A stretch of DNA of 64,000 bases from an uncultured Fodinibius sp. (GTDB taxonomy: Bacteria; Bacteroidota; Rhodothermia; Balneolales; Balneolaceae). Location of the stretch: NCBI GenBank assembly GCA_913056235.1, contig CAJXMW010000004.1:248001-312000 (forward strand), written 5' to 3'. The translations under genes and the position numbers were made by a program. The first letter of the stretch is position 1. Each line of letters begins with the position of its first letter. Below the pieces are notes generated by a model. It ran no database searches and was not told where the DNA came from. It worked only from the letters and a program-made list of their open reading frames with translations. Of the stretch, positions 27,704 through 37,265 are shown piece after piece.

Positions 27704-28565
27704 CTGTATTGTTTTTGATGGCGAAATCATCGCCGATGATCAGCCGGTGGTGCCGGCCGTTTCACGTGGTTTAATGTACGGGGATGGTATTTTTGAGACC
27801 TTCCGTACTTATTCGGGTCAGACATTTTTGCTGGATGAACACCTGCGGCGGTTGTCTGAAGGACTGGAATTATTAGGTATTCGAAATGAATATATCTCTT
27901 CTTTCAGCAGCATCCGATCCATAGTGGCAAAATTACTCAACAAAAATGGCCTGAGTACTTCTGACGCAATCCTCCGCCTACAGGTATGGCGTGACGGTGC
28001 GCGTGGATATAAACCTGACGAGGATGCTGAAACACACTTTTCGATGACTGCATCCACTTGCCCGGACCAATTTGCTCATCCCTCGCTGGCAACGGTAAGC
28101 CGTCGAAGGATTCCCTCCGAGTCGCTGCCATCTACCGCCAAGTTTACCAATGGCATCAACTATATTCTGGCGGCCAGAGAAGCATCTCATAAGGGTGCGG
28201 ATGATGCCCTGATGCAGACTATAGACGGCTGGGTTTCGGAGACGACAATTGCAAATGTTTTCTGGGCTCATGGATCTACGATTTGCACCCCTTCAGTCAA
28301 TTGTGACCTGATTCCCGGTATCACCCGAAACGTGATTGTGAAGCTGATTAAAGAACATAGCAGCTACGATCTTGAGATCGGCCAATTTGAGCTGGATCAC
28401 CTGTTAGGGGCCGACGTGGTCTGGATCTGTAATTCGGTGCGCGAAGTACTGCCGGTTCAACAGGTGGATTCTCACTCTTTTGTAAAAAAAAGTGAGTTAC
28501 TTACGGCTTTGCAGCAGGTGTTTAGCAGCTATCGTAAGGCCAACCTCAAACCACTGGATGGCTGA
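27687..28565 (+). CDS. pabC: Class IV aminotransferase, probably aminodeoxychorismate lyase
   Basis: 292 residues, fold-type IV PLP enzyme with SRGLMYGDGIFETFR at the start, the likely PLP Lys in STAKFTNGINY and the late VSETTIANVFW. Family members include PabC, branched-chain and D-amino acid aminotransferases. Placement next to pabB (the TGA and ATG share a base) supports 4-amino-4-deoxychorismate lyase, giving p-aminobenzoate for folate. The start at 27687 overlaps the previous gene. Confidence 0.87.
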   Translation: MEKNNNCIVFDGEIIADDQPVVPAVSRGLMYGDGIFETFRTYSGQTFLLDEHLRRLSEGLELLGIRNEYISSFSSIRSIVAKLLNKNGLSTSDAILRLQVWRDGARGYKPDEDAETHFSMTASTCPDQFAHPSLATVSRRRIPSESLPSTAKFTNGINYILAAREASHKGADDALMQTIDGWVSETTIANVFWAHGSTICTPSVNCDLIPGITRNVIVKLIKEHSSYDLEIGQFELDHLLGADVVWICNSVREVLPVQQVDSHSFVKKSELLTALQQVFSSYRKANLKPLDG

Positions 28566-29842
28566 TGGAGATCAATGTAGAACAGCTTGTAGAGTTTCTA
28601 GGGCAGCAGGAAGCAGTAATGTTGCTGGAGTCTCAATCGGCCGATCATCCCTGGTCGCAAAAAACGTATTTGGCGGGGCTGCCCAAAGCTATCATAAAAG
28701 CACGGGGCAATCGTATTACAACTAGGAAAAATGGCACTGAGCGACAACATATTGGCAATCCTTGGCAGGCGTTGCAGACCTTTCGTCAGCAACATAGTGA
28801 TTGGCTTTTTGGGTATTTGGGATACGACCTCAAAAACCATTTGGAGGATTTAAGTTCAGATAATTGGGATTCTGTCCAGGCGCCCGATATGTATTTTATG
28901 GTTCCCGGTTTTCTGCTTGAATATGATCACCAGACAGGCCGTTCAAAACTTCTGAAAGGTGATATGCCTGCTGGTGTGGAATCTGCCAATGATAAACAAT
29001 CTGACTTTTCTATTGGTCGGGTGGAATACCGGACATCGAGGGCGCGCTACCTGGATATAATCAGGAACGCCCAGCGGCACATCACTGAAGGAGACTTTTA
29101 CGAGATTAATCTTTCCCATCAGATGAGTGCCGGTTTCAAGGGAGCGCCGCTGCAACTTTATCATCAGATGAAAAGAGTGGGGCCAGTACCGTTTGGCGGG
29201 TACTTGCAATTAGATGATATCACGATTTGCAGCCAGTCCCCAGAGCGTTTTCTGCGCAAGGAGGGGAGTACTGTTATTTCACAACCTATCAAAGGAACAT
29301 CTGAGCGGGGAAGTGATGTGGGAGAAGATGAGAAGCTCAAACGTAGGTTGTTGTCCAATCCCAAAGAACGTGCCGAGAACCTGATGATTGTCGATTTGGT
29401 CCGTAATGATTTGAGTCGCATTGCCCGGGAGGGTACTGTAAACGTGCCGGAGCTGTTCGGCATCCAATCGTTTGGTACGGTGCACCAAATGGTATCGACA
29501 GTCACTGCTGAGGCATCAGAGACTGATCCGATAAATATACTAGAAGCGTGTTTCCCAATGGGATCGATGACAGGAGCCCCCAAGATAAGCGCTATGCGGA
29601 CAATAGAGGAACTTGAAGATTATCGTCGCGGTATTTATTCGGGAGCTATTGGATATATTACACCGGCTGGAGATTTTGATTTTAATGTCGTTATCCGAAC
29701 TGCGATTATCCGTAGTGACCGGCTGTATTATTCAGTAGGTGGGGCGATAACGAGCGACTCTGATCCAGAAAAAGAGTGGGATGAAACACAGGTGAAAGCC
29801 AAGGCGCTTTTAAATGTTGACCACCGGTTGCAAAACATTTAA
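28565..29842 (+). CDS. pabB: Aminodeoxychorismate synthase component I
   Basis: Chorismate-binding enzyme of 425 residues. The PIKGTSERG motif carries the Lys that marks PabB (anthranilate synthase has PIAGT there). Other signatures are GSMTGAPKISAM and YSGAIGYITPAGDFDF. The glutamine amidotransferase partner (PabA/TrpG) is not in the window. Start codon overlaps the pabC stop by one base. Confidence 0.94.
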   Translation: MEINVEQLVEFLGQQEAVMLLESQSADHPWSQKTYLAGLPKAIIKARGNRITTRKNGTERQHIGNPWQALQTFRQQHSDWLFGYLGYDLKNHLEDLSSDNWDSVQAPDMYFMVPGFLLEYDHQTGRSKLLKGDMPAGVESANDKQSDFSIGRVEYRTSRARYLDIIRNAQRHITEGDFYEINLSHQMSAGFKGAPLQLYHQMKRVGPVPFGGYLQLDDITICSQSPERFLRKEGSTVISQPIKGTSERGSDVGEDEKLKRRLLSNPKERAENLMIVDLVRNDLSRIAREGTVNVPELFGIQSFGTVHQMVSTVTAEASETDPINILEACFPMGSMTGAPKISAMRTIEELEDYRRGIYSGAIGYITPAGDFDFNVVIRTAIIRSDRLYYSVGGAITSDSDPEKEWDETQVKAKALLNVDHRLQNI

Positions 29843-30022
29843 AATCAATTGGTAAGCGCACGATTTTTCATATTTTTTGGGAAAGTGGCTTTTGGCTTTC
29901 CTAATATGGAAATCTTTAGTTGCGAAAAGCTTTAAATTAGTTATTATTAGAAATGTAAGCCCTTACATTGGGTCAAGAGCTTTTAAACACACTTATCATT
30001 AAACCACTAGAGGTTCAAACTA
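29843..30022 (+). promoter_or_regulatory. Promoter region of the LacI-led maltose operon
   Basis: AT-rich upstream region holding an operator-like palindrome at 29954-29967. TACATTGG at about 29964-29971 resembles the Bacteroidota -7 box (TAnnTTTG) and overlaps it. I found no good -33 TTTG. AGAGG at 30009-30013 sits nine bases before the TTG start and may act as a ribosome binding site. Confidence 0.5.
29954..29967. promoter_or_regulatory. LacI-type operator palindrome upstream of the regulator gene
   Basis: TGTAAGCCCTTACA is a palindrome except at its centre. It matches the two sites before susC (TGTAAGCGCTTTCA type) at the outer bases, suggesting autoregulation. Confidence 0.7.
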
Positions 30023-31042
30023 TTGGCTGGTAGCACAATTTATGACATTGCAAAAAAGGCGGGCGTTAGCATTGCCACCGTGTCACGCGTAGTAAATAAA
30101 AGTGAAGGGATTTCAGAAGAGACCCGGGAAAAAGTTTTGAAGGTGGCTGATGAACTGGGATACTATCCACAGGCTTATGCCCAGGGGCTGGCTCGGAAAA
30201 AGAAAAATATTATTATGGTCGTGGTGCCTGTGCTTTCCAACTATTTTTTTATGGAGGTGCTGGAGGGCATTCAGGATGAAATTTCAAATCACAATTATGA
30301 TTTGAATATTTTCAATATTCAGGGCAAGAGTGATATGTTCTCACAGGTCGAGAATATTATCAAGCGGCAGTGGGCCGACGGCTACCTGTTTATTTCCACT
30401 CATCTACGCACTGAACAGCTAAACAAGTTAAAGAGCTATGACATGCCCATAACGCTCATTGACGAAGCCTACGAGGACATGGATTCGGTGCTGGTGGATA
30501 ATGAGAAAGGAATTGAACAGGCAATGCATTATTTCTTGGCAAACGACCTGAATCGCATCGGAATGATTAGCGCGCTTAAGTCATCAAAGCCAGGTCAACA
30601 ACGTATTCAGGGATACAGAAAAGCGCTGGCTGAAGCGGGTGTAGAGATCGATGATAAGCTGATTGTTACCGGTGACTCTATGGATCGGGATGGGTTTTCT
30701 GAGAAGAATGGCTATGAGGGGATGAATAAACTGCTTGATCTGGAGAATCCGCCGGAAGCCTGCTTTTGTGCCTCCGACATACAGGCGGTAGGCGCTCTTA
30801 AGGCTATGGAGGAGCGAAATGTTAAGATCCCGATTATCGGCTATGATGATATCACGATATCGAATTACATTGGACTTTCGACCATCAGGCAGCCCATGCA
30901 CGAAATGGGTAGCATTGCTACACAGATGTTGGTTCAACGTATGCAGGATCAAGAATTATCCCCGAAGCAGAAAGTCTTTTCGCCTGAGCTTATACTGCGT
31001 TCTTCTACTCAACTTAAGGCGCTGGCAAAAGGAGAATCTTGA
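30023..31042 (+). CDS. LacI-family transcriptional regulator of alpha-glucan use
   Basis: 339 residues, start TTG at 30023. The N-terminal helix-turn-helix is IYDIAKKAGVSIATVSRVVN, with the hinge helix near YAQGLARKKKN. The periplasmic-binding-like effector domain follows (IIMVVVPVLSNYFFMEVLEG). First gene of an operon with pgmB, maltose phosphorylase, a GH13 gene and a transporter. Its likely operators lie upstream of itself and of susC. The effector is probably maltose, a maltodextrin or a phosphorylated product, but this is inference. Confidence 0.92.
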   Translation: MAGSTIYDIAKKAGVSIATVSRVVNKSEGISEETREKVLKVADELGYYPQAYAQGLARKKKNIIMVVVPVLSNYFFMEVLEGIQDEISNHNYDLNIFNIQGKSDMFSQVENIIKRQWADGYLFISTHLRTEQLNKLKSYDMPITLIDEAYEDMDSVLVDNEKGIEQAMHYFLANDLNRIGMISALKSSKPGQQRIQGYRKALAEAGVEIDDKLIVTGDSMDRDGFSEKNGYEGMNKLLDLENPPEACFCASDIQAVGALKAMEERNVKIPIIGYDDITISNYIGLSTIRQPMHEMGSIATQMLVQRMQDQELSPKQKVFSPELILRSSTQLKALAKGES

Positions 31043-31089
31043 GCATTTTTTAAAAATAACCGATAATAACAAGTACTGAATTTATCTAT

Positions 31090-31755
31090 ATGGATACGCC
31101 CAAAGCATGGCTTTTTGATTTGGATGGGGTGATTGTAGAAACAGCTGACTTACATTTCAAATCTTGGAAACGGCTGGCTGATTCGCTGGATATTCCTTTT
31201 GGTGAAGAAGAGAATCAAGCTTTAAAAGGAGTGAGCCGTCGCAAATCAATCGAAGAAATTCTGGCTCTCGATAACCGTACGTTGCCTGAGGAGGAGATCC
31301 AGCAGCTTATGGACAAAAAGAATGGCTGGTATCAGGATTCTATTGCCGAATTGACGCCTGATGATATTCTTGAGGGTATTCCGGAATTCCTGGAAGAACT
31401 GCAACAAATGGGGGTCAAGCTGGGCATTGGATCGTCCAGTAAAAATGCGCAGTTCATCATGGACTATCTTAAGATTAACGACATATTTGAAGTGGTTATT
31501 GATGGCACAAAGGTGGAAAAGACCAAACCCAATCCAGAAGTTTTTTTGAAAGGAGCCAACGCACTGGGAGCCAAGCCCTCTGAAACATTGGTTTTTGAAG
31601 ATGCGGCTTCTGGTGTAGAGGCTGCGTTGGCCGGCGGTATGACCTGTGTTGGCGTTGGATCCGAGGAGCATCTGGGCGATGCCGATCTTGTAATTTCAAC
31701 CTTTGAAGGATTAACGCCTCAAGCGCTGCTGGAAAAATTGGAGCATAAACAATAA
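31090..31755 (+). CDS. pgmB: Beta-phosphoglucomutase
   Basis: HAD-superfamily enzyme of 221 residues converting beta-glucose-1-phosphate to glucose-6-phosphate. The nucleophile motif is FDLDGVIVETADLHF, with GIGSSSKN, TKPNPEVFL and VFEDAASGVEAA following. It sits 17 bp before the GH65 gene, the usual pairing, because maltose phosphorylase releases the beta anomer. Confidence 0.95.
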   Translation: MDTPKAWLFDLDGVIVETADLHFKSWKRLADSLDIPFGEEENQALKGVSRRKSIEEILALDNRTLPEEEIQQLMDKKNGWYQDSIAELTPDDILEGIPEFLEELQQMGVKLGIGSSSKNAQFIMDYLKINDIFEVVIDGTKVEKTKPNPEVFLKGANALGAKPSETLVFEDAASGVEAALAGGMTCVGVGSEEHLGDADLVISTFEGLTPQALLEKLEHKQ

Positions 31756-31772
31756 TTGTATATCACAAAAGA

Positions 31773-34094
31773 ATGGAACAGTATTTAGAAATTGATCCCT
31801 GGAAAATTGTAGAAGAAGGGTTTGATCCCAACCGCCAACGCTCTTCCGAAAGTATTTTTAGCATTGGGAATGGGCACATGGGACAGCGTGCCAATTTTGA
31901 AGAGCATTATAGCGGAAGTACGCTGCAGGGAAGTTACATAGGTGGTATCTACTATCCCGATAAGACCAAAGTAGGGTGGTGGAAGAATGGATATCCCGAA
32001 TATTTTGCCAAGGTACTAAATTCGGTAAACTGGATTGGCATTGAAATAGAGGTGAACGGGCATCGCCTGGATTTGGCGGAATGTGAGGTTTCGGATTTCA
32101 CCCGTACGCTGGATATGAAGCAAGGCTTGCTCAAGCGTTCGTTTGTAGCTGAAATGCCGACGGGGGATAAAATTGAGGTACAGGCTTGTCGATTTGTGAG
32201 CATGGAGCGTCCCGAAGTGGGAGCCATTGAGTACAAAGTAAAGGCTCTCAACTTTGACGGAACCGTCACCTTTACGCCCTATGTGAATGGAGAGGTAACC
32301 AATGAAGACGCCAATTACGACGAAATATTTTGGGACGAGGTTGAACAAGGGTTAGTTCCAGGTGGAGGATTGGTGACGACCAAAACCAAAAAACTCGATT
32401 TTTATGTCTGTGCCGGCATGAAGTGCAGTCTCCAGAAAAATGATTCCGCTCTGGACATAGAGTCTGATTCAGAATGCTCTTCGATGAAAATCTCACAGTC
32501 ATATGAGGTTTCGGTGTCTGAGGGCGACGAACTGTGTTTTCATAAATATGCCATCGTTGCTTCTTCGTTGAACCATGAACGAAAGCGCTTACATTCCCAT
32601 GTCAAAGAACAGCTCAGTGACGTGCTTTCTGTAGGATACCAAACCCTTTTGCAAGAGCAGGTTGACCGCTGGGATACGATTTGGGATGGCAGTGACGTGC
32701 AAATTGAGGGGGACGATGAAGCCCAGCAGGGCATTCGGTTTAATATTTTCCAGCTTTATCAGACGTATACCGGCGAAGATGAACGCCTGAATATCGGTCC
32801 CAAGGGTTTTACCGGCGAAAAGTACGGCGGTTGTACCTACTGGGATACCGAGGCTTACTGCCTGCCGTTTTATCTCAATACGGCGCGTGATGAGGTGGCC
32901 CGCAACCTGTTGCTGTATCGTTATCGACACCTGCCTAAAGCCATCGAGAATGCGGAAAAGCTGGGCTTTACTGATGGGGCGGCGCTTTACCCCATGGTGA
33001 CAATGAACGGGGAAGAGTGTCATAATGAATGGGAGATCACTTTTGAGGAAATTCATCGCAATGGTGCCATTGCGTATGCGATTTACAACTATATTCAGCA
33101 TACCGGCGATACAGATTATCTGCATGAGGCAGGGCTGGAGGTATTGATTGCCATTTCTCGGTTTTGGAGCCAGCGCTTTAACTTCTCCGAAAAGCGTCAG
33201 CAATATGTAATGTTGGGTGTTACCGGTCCCAATGAGTACGAAAATAACATTAATAACAACTGGTATACCTCATACATTGGTTGCTGGACGATGCGCTACA
33301 CGATGCAATGTATCGAGAACGTGCGCGGCGAGTCGCCAGATCGTTTTAAGGAGATTTGCGACAAAGTTGAATTCGAAGATGCTGAAACCGAGCGATGGAA
33401 AGACATTCTTGATCGCGTATATTTGCCCGAAGACGAAAATCTAGGCATTATCCTTCAACAGGATAACTACCTGGACAAAGTGCAGCGCTCGACCAGCGAT
33501 TTGGACAAAAGTGAACGTCCGTTAAACCAAAACTGGTCCTGGGATCGCATCCTGCGTTCCTGCTTTATCAAACAGGGCGATGTGGTACAGGGATTGTATT
33601 TCTTTGAAGATCATTTTGACGAAGAGACTATTCGTCGCAACTTTGACTTTTACGAGCCTCGCACAGTGCACGAATCTTCGTTGTCGCCTTGTATTCACGC
33701 CATACTGGCCTCGAAGCTCGGGTATAATGACAAGGCCTATCAGCTTTATTTGCGCACGGCACGCCTCGATATTGACGACTACAACCAAGAAGTACATCAG
33801 GGACTGCACATCACAAGTATGGCCGGTACCTGGATGTCAATCGTCGAAGGGTTCGCTGGAAAACGGGCCAAGGAGGGCACGCTGCATTTTGCGCCAACGC
33901 TGCCTGATCAATGGGATGCCTATTCCTTCAAAATTTTACACAAGGGCAGTCTGCTTAAGGTTCGCGTGGATACAGATGAAATCGAGGTGCAATGCGAGCG
34001 TGGTGATGCGGTAGAGTGTTATCTATACGGTGAAAAGTATAAAGCATCACCAGATCAGCCCCTGACAGTTCCTGCCAAAGCGGTCAGTGCATAA
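31773..34094 (+). CDS. mapA: GH65 maltose phosphorylase
   Basis: 773 residues, intracellular. Maltose plus phosphate gives glucose and beta-glucose-1-phosphate. N-terminal super-sandwich domain, then the (alpha/alpha)6 catalytic domain. The active-site region HNEWEITFEEIHRNGA (about 417-432) carries the catalytic Glu, and the phosphate-site region is HESSLSPCIHA. Kojibiose and trehalose phosphorylases are relatives; the amylase and starch context favours maltose. Third gene of the LacI-led operon. Confidence 0.93.
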   Translation: MEQYLEIDPWKIVEEGFDPNRQRSSESIFSIGNGHMGQRANFEEHYSGSTLQGSYIGGIYYPDKTKVGWWKNGYPEYFAKVLNSVNWIGIEIEVNGHRLDLAECEVSDFTRTLDMKQGLLKRSFVAEMPTGDKIEVQACRFVSMERPEVGAIEYKVKALNFDGTVTFTPYVNGEVTNEDANYDEIFWDEVEQGLVPGGGLVTTKTKKLDFYVCAGMKCSLQKNDSALDIESDSECSSMKISQSYEVSVSEGDELCFHKYAIVASSLNHERKRLHSHVKEQLSDVLSVGYQTLLQEQVDRWDTIWDGSDVQIEGDDEAQQGIRFNIFQLYQTYTGEDERLNIGPKGFTGEKYGGCTYWDTEAYCLPFYLNTARDEVARNLLLYRYRHLPKAIENAEKLGFTDGAALYPMVTMNGEECHNEWEITFEEIHRNGAIAYAIYNYIQHTGDTDYLHEAGLEVLIAISRFWSQRFNFSEKRQQYVMLGVTGPNEYENNINNNWYTSYIGCWTMRYTMQCIENVRGESPDRFKEICDKVEFEDAETERWKDILDRVYLPEDENLGIILQQDNYLDKVQRSTSDLDKSERPLNQNWSWDRILRSCFIKQGDVVQGLYFFEDHFDEETIRRNFDFYEPRTVHESSLSPCIHAILASKLGYNDKAYQLYLRTARLDIDDYNQEVHQGLHITSMAGTWMSIVEGFAGKRAKEGTLHFAPTLPDQWDAYSFKILHKGSLLKVRVDTDEIEVQCERGDAVECYLYGEKYKASPDQPLTVPAKAVSA

Positions 34095-34123
34095 ATAGTT
34101 AATAATATTAAAATCAAAGGATC

Positions 34124-35503
34124 ATGAAGTTCAAACAATCATTTTCGAGAAAATTCGGTTTCCTGGCGCTTTTCCTCTCATTAGTGATGGCAGGGTGGAG
34201 CTGTACCCAGTCATCCGAGCAGGCGCCGGATCCCAGTGCACATATTGATCATCCGGAGTGGAGCAAGAGTGCGAATATGTATGAGGTCAATATTCGTCAA
34301 TATACGCCTGACGGCACATTCAAGGCCTTTCAGGAAGAACTGCCCCGGCTTAAAGAGATGGGCGTTGATATCCTTTGGCTGATGCCCATTCATCCCATCG
34401 GCGAAAAAAATCGCAAGGGTAAACTGGGCAGCTATTATTCTATTCAGGATTATACGGCCGTGAATACCAATTTCGGGACCAAGCAAGATTTTATTGACTT
34501 GGTTGACGCAGCCCATGAACAAGGCATGAAACTGATTATCGACTGGGTACCCAATCACACAGCATGGGATCATCCGTGGATAACAGAGCATCCGGAGTAT
34601 TACATGAAAGATTCAACCGGAAGTATTACATACGAAGCCGATTGGACCGATACAGCGATGCTCAATTACGAGAACAAAGAGCTGTGGGATAAGATGATCG
34701 AGAATATGAAGTACTGGATTGAGGAGGCCAATATCGATGGGTTTCGCGTTGACCACGCTGGCCATGATATTCCACTGGCGTTTTGGAAAAAAGCGATTCC
34801 TGAGGTTAATAAAGCCAAGGAGGATTTCTTCTGGCTGGCCGAATGGAATACGCCAGAAATGCATCCCTGGTTCGATGCTACCTACACTTGGGAATATTTT
34901 CATCTGACAACCAGTATTGCCAGCGGAGATACCTCGTTGAGTGCCCTGACAACATATATGGAAGAGCAGGAATCCAAGTTTCCCGATCACGCATACCGCC
35001 TGTATTTCACCTCCAATCACGACGAAAATTCTTGGAATGGTACTGATGAAGAGCTCTTTGGCGACAACTTCGAGAACTTTGCCGTGATGGCTGCGACTAT
35101 TGATGGTATGCCACTGGTGTACAGCGGACAGGAGACAGGCTTAGATAAGCGGCTGGAGTTCTTCCGGAAGGATACCATTGACTGGGATGGATATGAGTAC
35201 GAAGATTTCTATAAGACCCTTTTCGAACTCAAGGATAACCACGAGGCGCTTTGGAACGGTCAGTATGGTGGAGATTTTGAGCATATATCCACCTCACCCT
35301 CTGAGCAAACTTATGCCTATAAGCGGGTCAAAGGGAACAGCGAAGTGCTGGTTGTGCTGAACTTCAGCGATAGCGAGCAGCAAATAACGCTCGAGGGCGT
35401 GCCGGAGACGGGATACACCGATGCATTTACCGGCGAAACGATGACGGTGGGAGCAGGGTCGGTAATGCTTGAAGCACATGGTTACCTGGTCTTGGAGAAA
35501 TAA
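34124..35503 (+). CDS. Lipoprotein GH13 alpha-amylase-family enzyme
   Basis: 459 residues. The signal peptide ends in VMAGWSCTQSS, so it is probably a lipoprotein. The barrel starts at NMYEVNIRQYTPDGTF. Region I is IIDWVPNHTAWDH, region II GFRVDHAGHD (Asp nucleophile), region III LAEWNTPEM (Glu) and region IV TSNHDENSW. No carbohydrate-binding domain is obvious. It could release maltose or short dextrins from imported or surface-bound glucan. Co-transcribed with pgmB, mapA and the transporter, 29 bp after mapA. Confidence 0.9.
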   Translation: MKFKQSFSRKFGFLALFLSLVMAGWSCTQSSEQAPDPSAHIDHPEWSKSANMYEVNIRQYTPDGTFKAFQEELPRLKEMGVDILWLMPIHPIGEKNRKGKLGSYYSIQDYTAVNTNFGTKQDFIDLVDAAHEQGMKLIIDWVPNHTAWDHPWITEHPEYYMKDSTGSITYEADWTDTAMLNYENKELWDKMIENMKYWIEEANIDGFRVDHAGHDIPLAFWKKAIPEVNKAKEDFFWLAEWNTPEMHPWFDATYTWEYFHLTTSIASGDTSLSALTTYMEEQESKFPDHAYRLYFTSNHDENSWNGTDEELFGDNFENFAVMAATIDGMPLVYSGQETGLDKRLEFFRKDTIDWDGYEYEDFYKTLFELKDNHEALWNGQYGGDFEHISTSPSEQTYAYKRVKGNSEVLVVLNFSDSEQQITLEGVPETGYTDAFTGETMTVGAGSVMLEAHGYLVLEK

Positions 35504-35553
35504 TTTATCGGACAAATATCCCAATTGTGATTTCTAAGTAATGGACAACTCTT

Positions 35554-37107
35554 ATGAATAAACAGACGGAGAAACCGAAGTTAACGTTTTGGGAAATCTG
35601 GAACATGAGTTTCGGGTTTTTGGGAATCCAGTTTGGATTTGCCCTGCAGAATGCCAACGTAAGCCGCATTTTTGAGACGCTGGGAGCCAGTGTGGATAAT
35701 ATCCCTATCCTCTGGATCGCGGCACCGGTTACCGGATTGGTGGTGCAGCCCATTATTGGGCATATGAGTGACAAAACCTGGAATAGTTGGGGACGCCGAC
35801 GCCCGTATTTTTTGACGGGGGCACTGTTTGCTTCGGCGGCCTTGCTTATCATGCCCAATTCACCCGTCTTGTGGGTGGCCGCCGGTATGCTCTGGATCAT
35901 GGACGCCTCTATCAATATTTCTATGGAGCCGTTTCGCGCCTTTGTGGGTGATATGTTGCCTGCCGAACAGCATACCAAGGGCTTTGCCATGCAGACCTTC
36001 TTTATTGGCACAGGGGCCGTCATTGCGTCGGCACTGCCATACATTATGACCAACTGGATCGGCTTGTCGAATACCGCTGCAGCCGGAGAAATTCCGCCGG
36101 CGGTTAAATGGTCGTTTTATGTTGGTGGTGTTACATTTTTGGGATCCGTGTTGTGGACGGTATTTAAAACAGAAGAATATCCGCCTGAAGAATTTGAGCA
36201 GTATTCACAGGATGAGCCTGGCAGTGATTCGATTATTGATGCAGCTAAGAAAGAAGAGGCCAGAGGTAGTGTAAAGCGAAAGTTTTCGGTTGCCTCATTG
36301 CTTATTACGGTAGGCCTGGCGCTAACTTACTATGTGTATGGTGCAAATTATGAGCAGGAGCTCTATATTTTTACCGTAGGTATTGCAGTATTTGGCTTGG
36401 TCATGGCTATTGCTGGACTTATGCAACAGGCAGGCAAGAAAGAGCATGGCTTAGTTGTAGTGGTCTCCGACTTCCTGAGCATGCCTAAAACCATGGTACA
36501 GCTCTCGTTCGTGCAGTTCTTTTCGTGGTTTGCGCTTTTTGCCATGTGGATTTACACGACTGCTGCCGTAACCTCACATATCTATGGTACCAGCGATACG
36601 ACCTCGGTACTCTATAACGAGGGAGCCGACTGGGTGGGCATCTGCTTTGCCATCTATAACGGATTTGCAGCAATTATTGCTTTTGCGCTGCCAGTCTTGG
36701 CTAAATGGAGCAGCCGTAAGATTGTTCACGCCGTTTCGTTACTTATTGGTGGGGCTAGCCTAGTAGGTATCTATTTTATTAATGATCCGATGATGTTGGT
36801 GCTGCCAATGTTGGGTATTGGCGTGGCCTGGGGCAGTATTCTGGCCATGCCCTACGCGATCTTGTCAGGGGCTATTCCATCCTCAAAGATGGGTGTGTAT
36901 ATGGGACTCTTTAATTTCTTTATCGTGATACCACAGATTGTAGCGGCAAGTATTCTTGGGGCCATGCTCCGCAACTTCTTTGCCGGCGAAGCTATCTATG
37001 CCCTGATTGCCGGTGGCATCTCTATGGGGATTGCAGCCCTGACGATGGTGTTTGTGGATGACAAGGCTGCTGAGGAAATGAATGAGCCCGTTGATGCCGT
37101 GGGATAA
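35554..37107 (+). CDS. MFS sugar transporter, SLC45/GPH type
   Basis: 517 residues with about 12 membrane helices and a polar loop of about 70 residues in the middle (EDEPGSDS-like acid-rich stretch and KKEEARGS). The conserved loop between helices 2 and 3 is IGHMSDKTWNSWGRRRPY, typical of proton-coupled sucrose/maltose carriers. Its place at the end of the maltose phosphorylase operon indicates uptake of maltose or maltodextrin across the inner membrane. Followed by a terminator. Confidence 0.9.
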   Translation: MNKQTEKPKLTFWEIWNMSFGFLGIQFGFALQNANVSRIFETLGASVDNIPILWIAAPVTGLVVQPIIGHMSDKTWNSWGRRRPYFLTGALFASAALLIMPNSPVLWVAAGMLWIMDASINISMEPFRAFVGDMLPAEQHTKGFAMQTFFIGTGAVIASALPYIMTNWIGLSNTAAAGEIPPAVKWSFYVGGVTFLGSVLWTVFKTEEYPPEEFEQYSQDEPGSDSIIDAAKKEEARGSVKRKFSVASLLITVGLALTYYVYGANYEQELYIFTVGIAVFGLVMAIAGLMQQAGKKEHGLVVVVSDFLSMPKTMVQLSFVQFFSWFALFAMWIYTTAAVTSHIYGTSDTTSVLYNEGADWVGICFAIYNGFAAIIAFALPVLAKWSSRKIVHAVSLLIGGASLVGIYFINDPMMLVLPMLGIGVAWGSILAMPYAILSGAIPSSKMGVYMGLFNFFIVIPQIVAASILGAMLRNFFAGEAIYALIAGGISMGIAALTMVFVDDKAAEEMNEPVDAVG

Positions 37108-37152
37108 CCTCGTTTATTGACTTGAAAGCTTAAGGTTCTGAGTATATACTTT

Positions 37153-37189
37153 AACCCTGAAAGGGTTCTGAACCCTTTCAGGGTTTTTT
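37153..37189 (+). terminator. Rho-independent terminator of the maltose operon
   Basis: Perfect 15-bp stem (AACCCTGAAAGGGTT with its complement), CTG loop, then a short T-run. Lies between the two convergent glucan operons. Confidence 0.9.
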
Positions 37190-37265
37190 AATTGCTCCTT
37201 TATCTGATTTCGATACTCAGCGTCTAAACCAGAAACTAATTTTCAATATGTCGAATTTTTAAGGA

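Noticed and set aside
32589-33203. 204-codon minus-strand frame within the maltose phosphorylase gene
   Set aside because: Lies wholly inside a recognised GH65 gene in antisense and shows no recognisable protein features.
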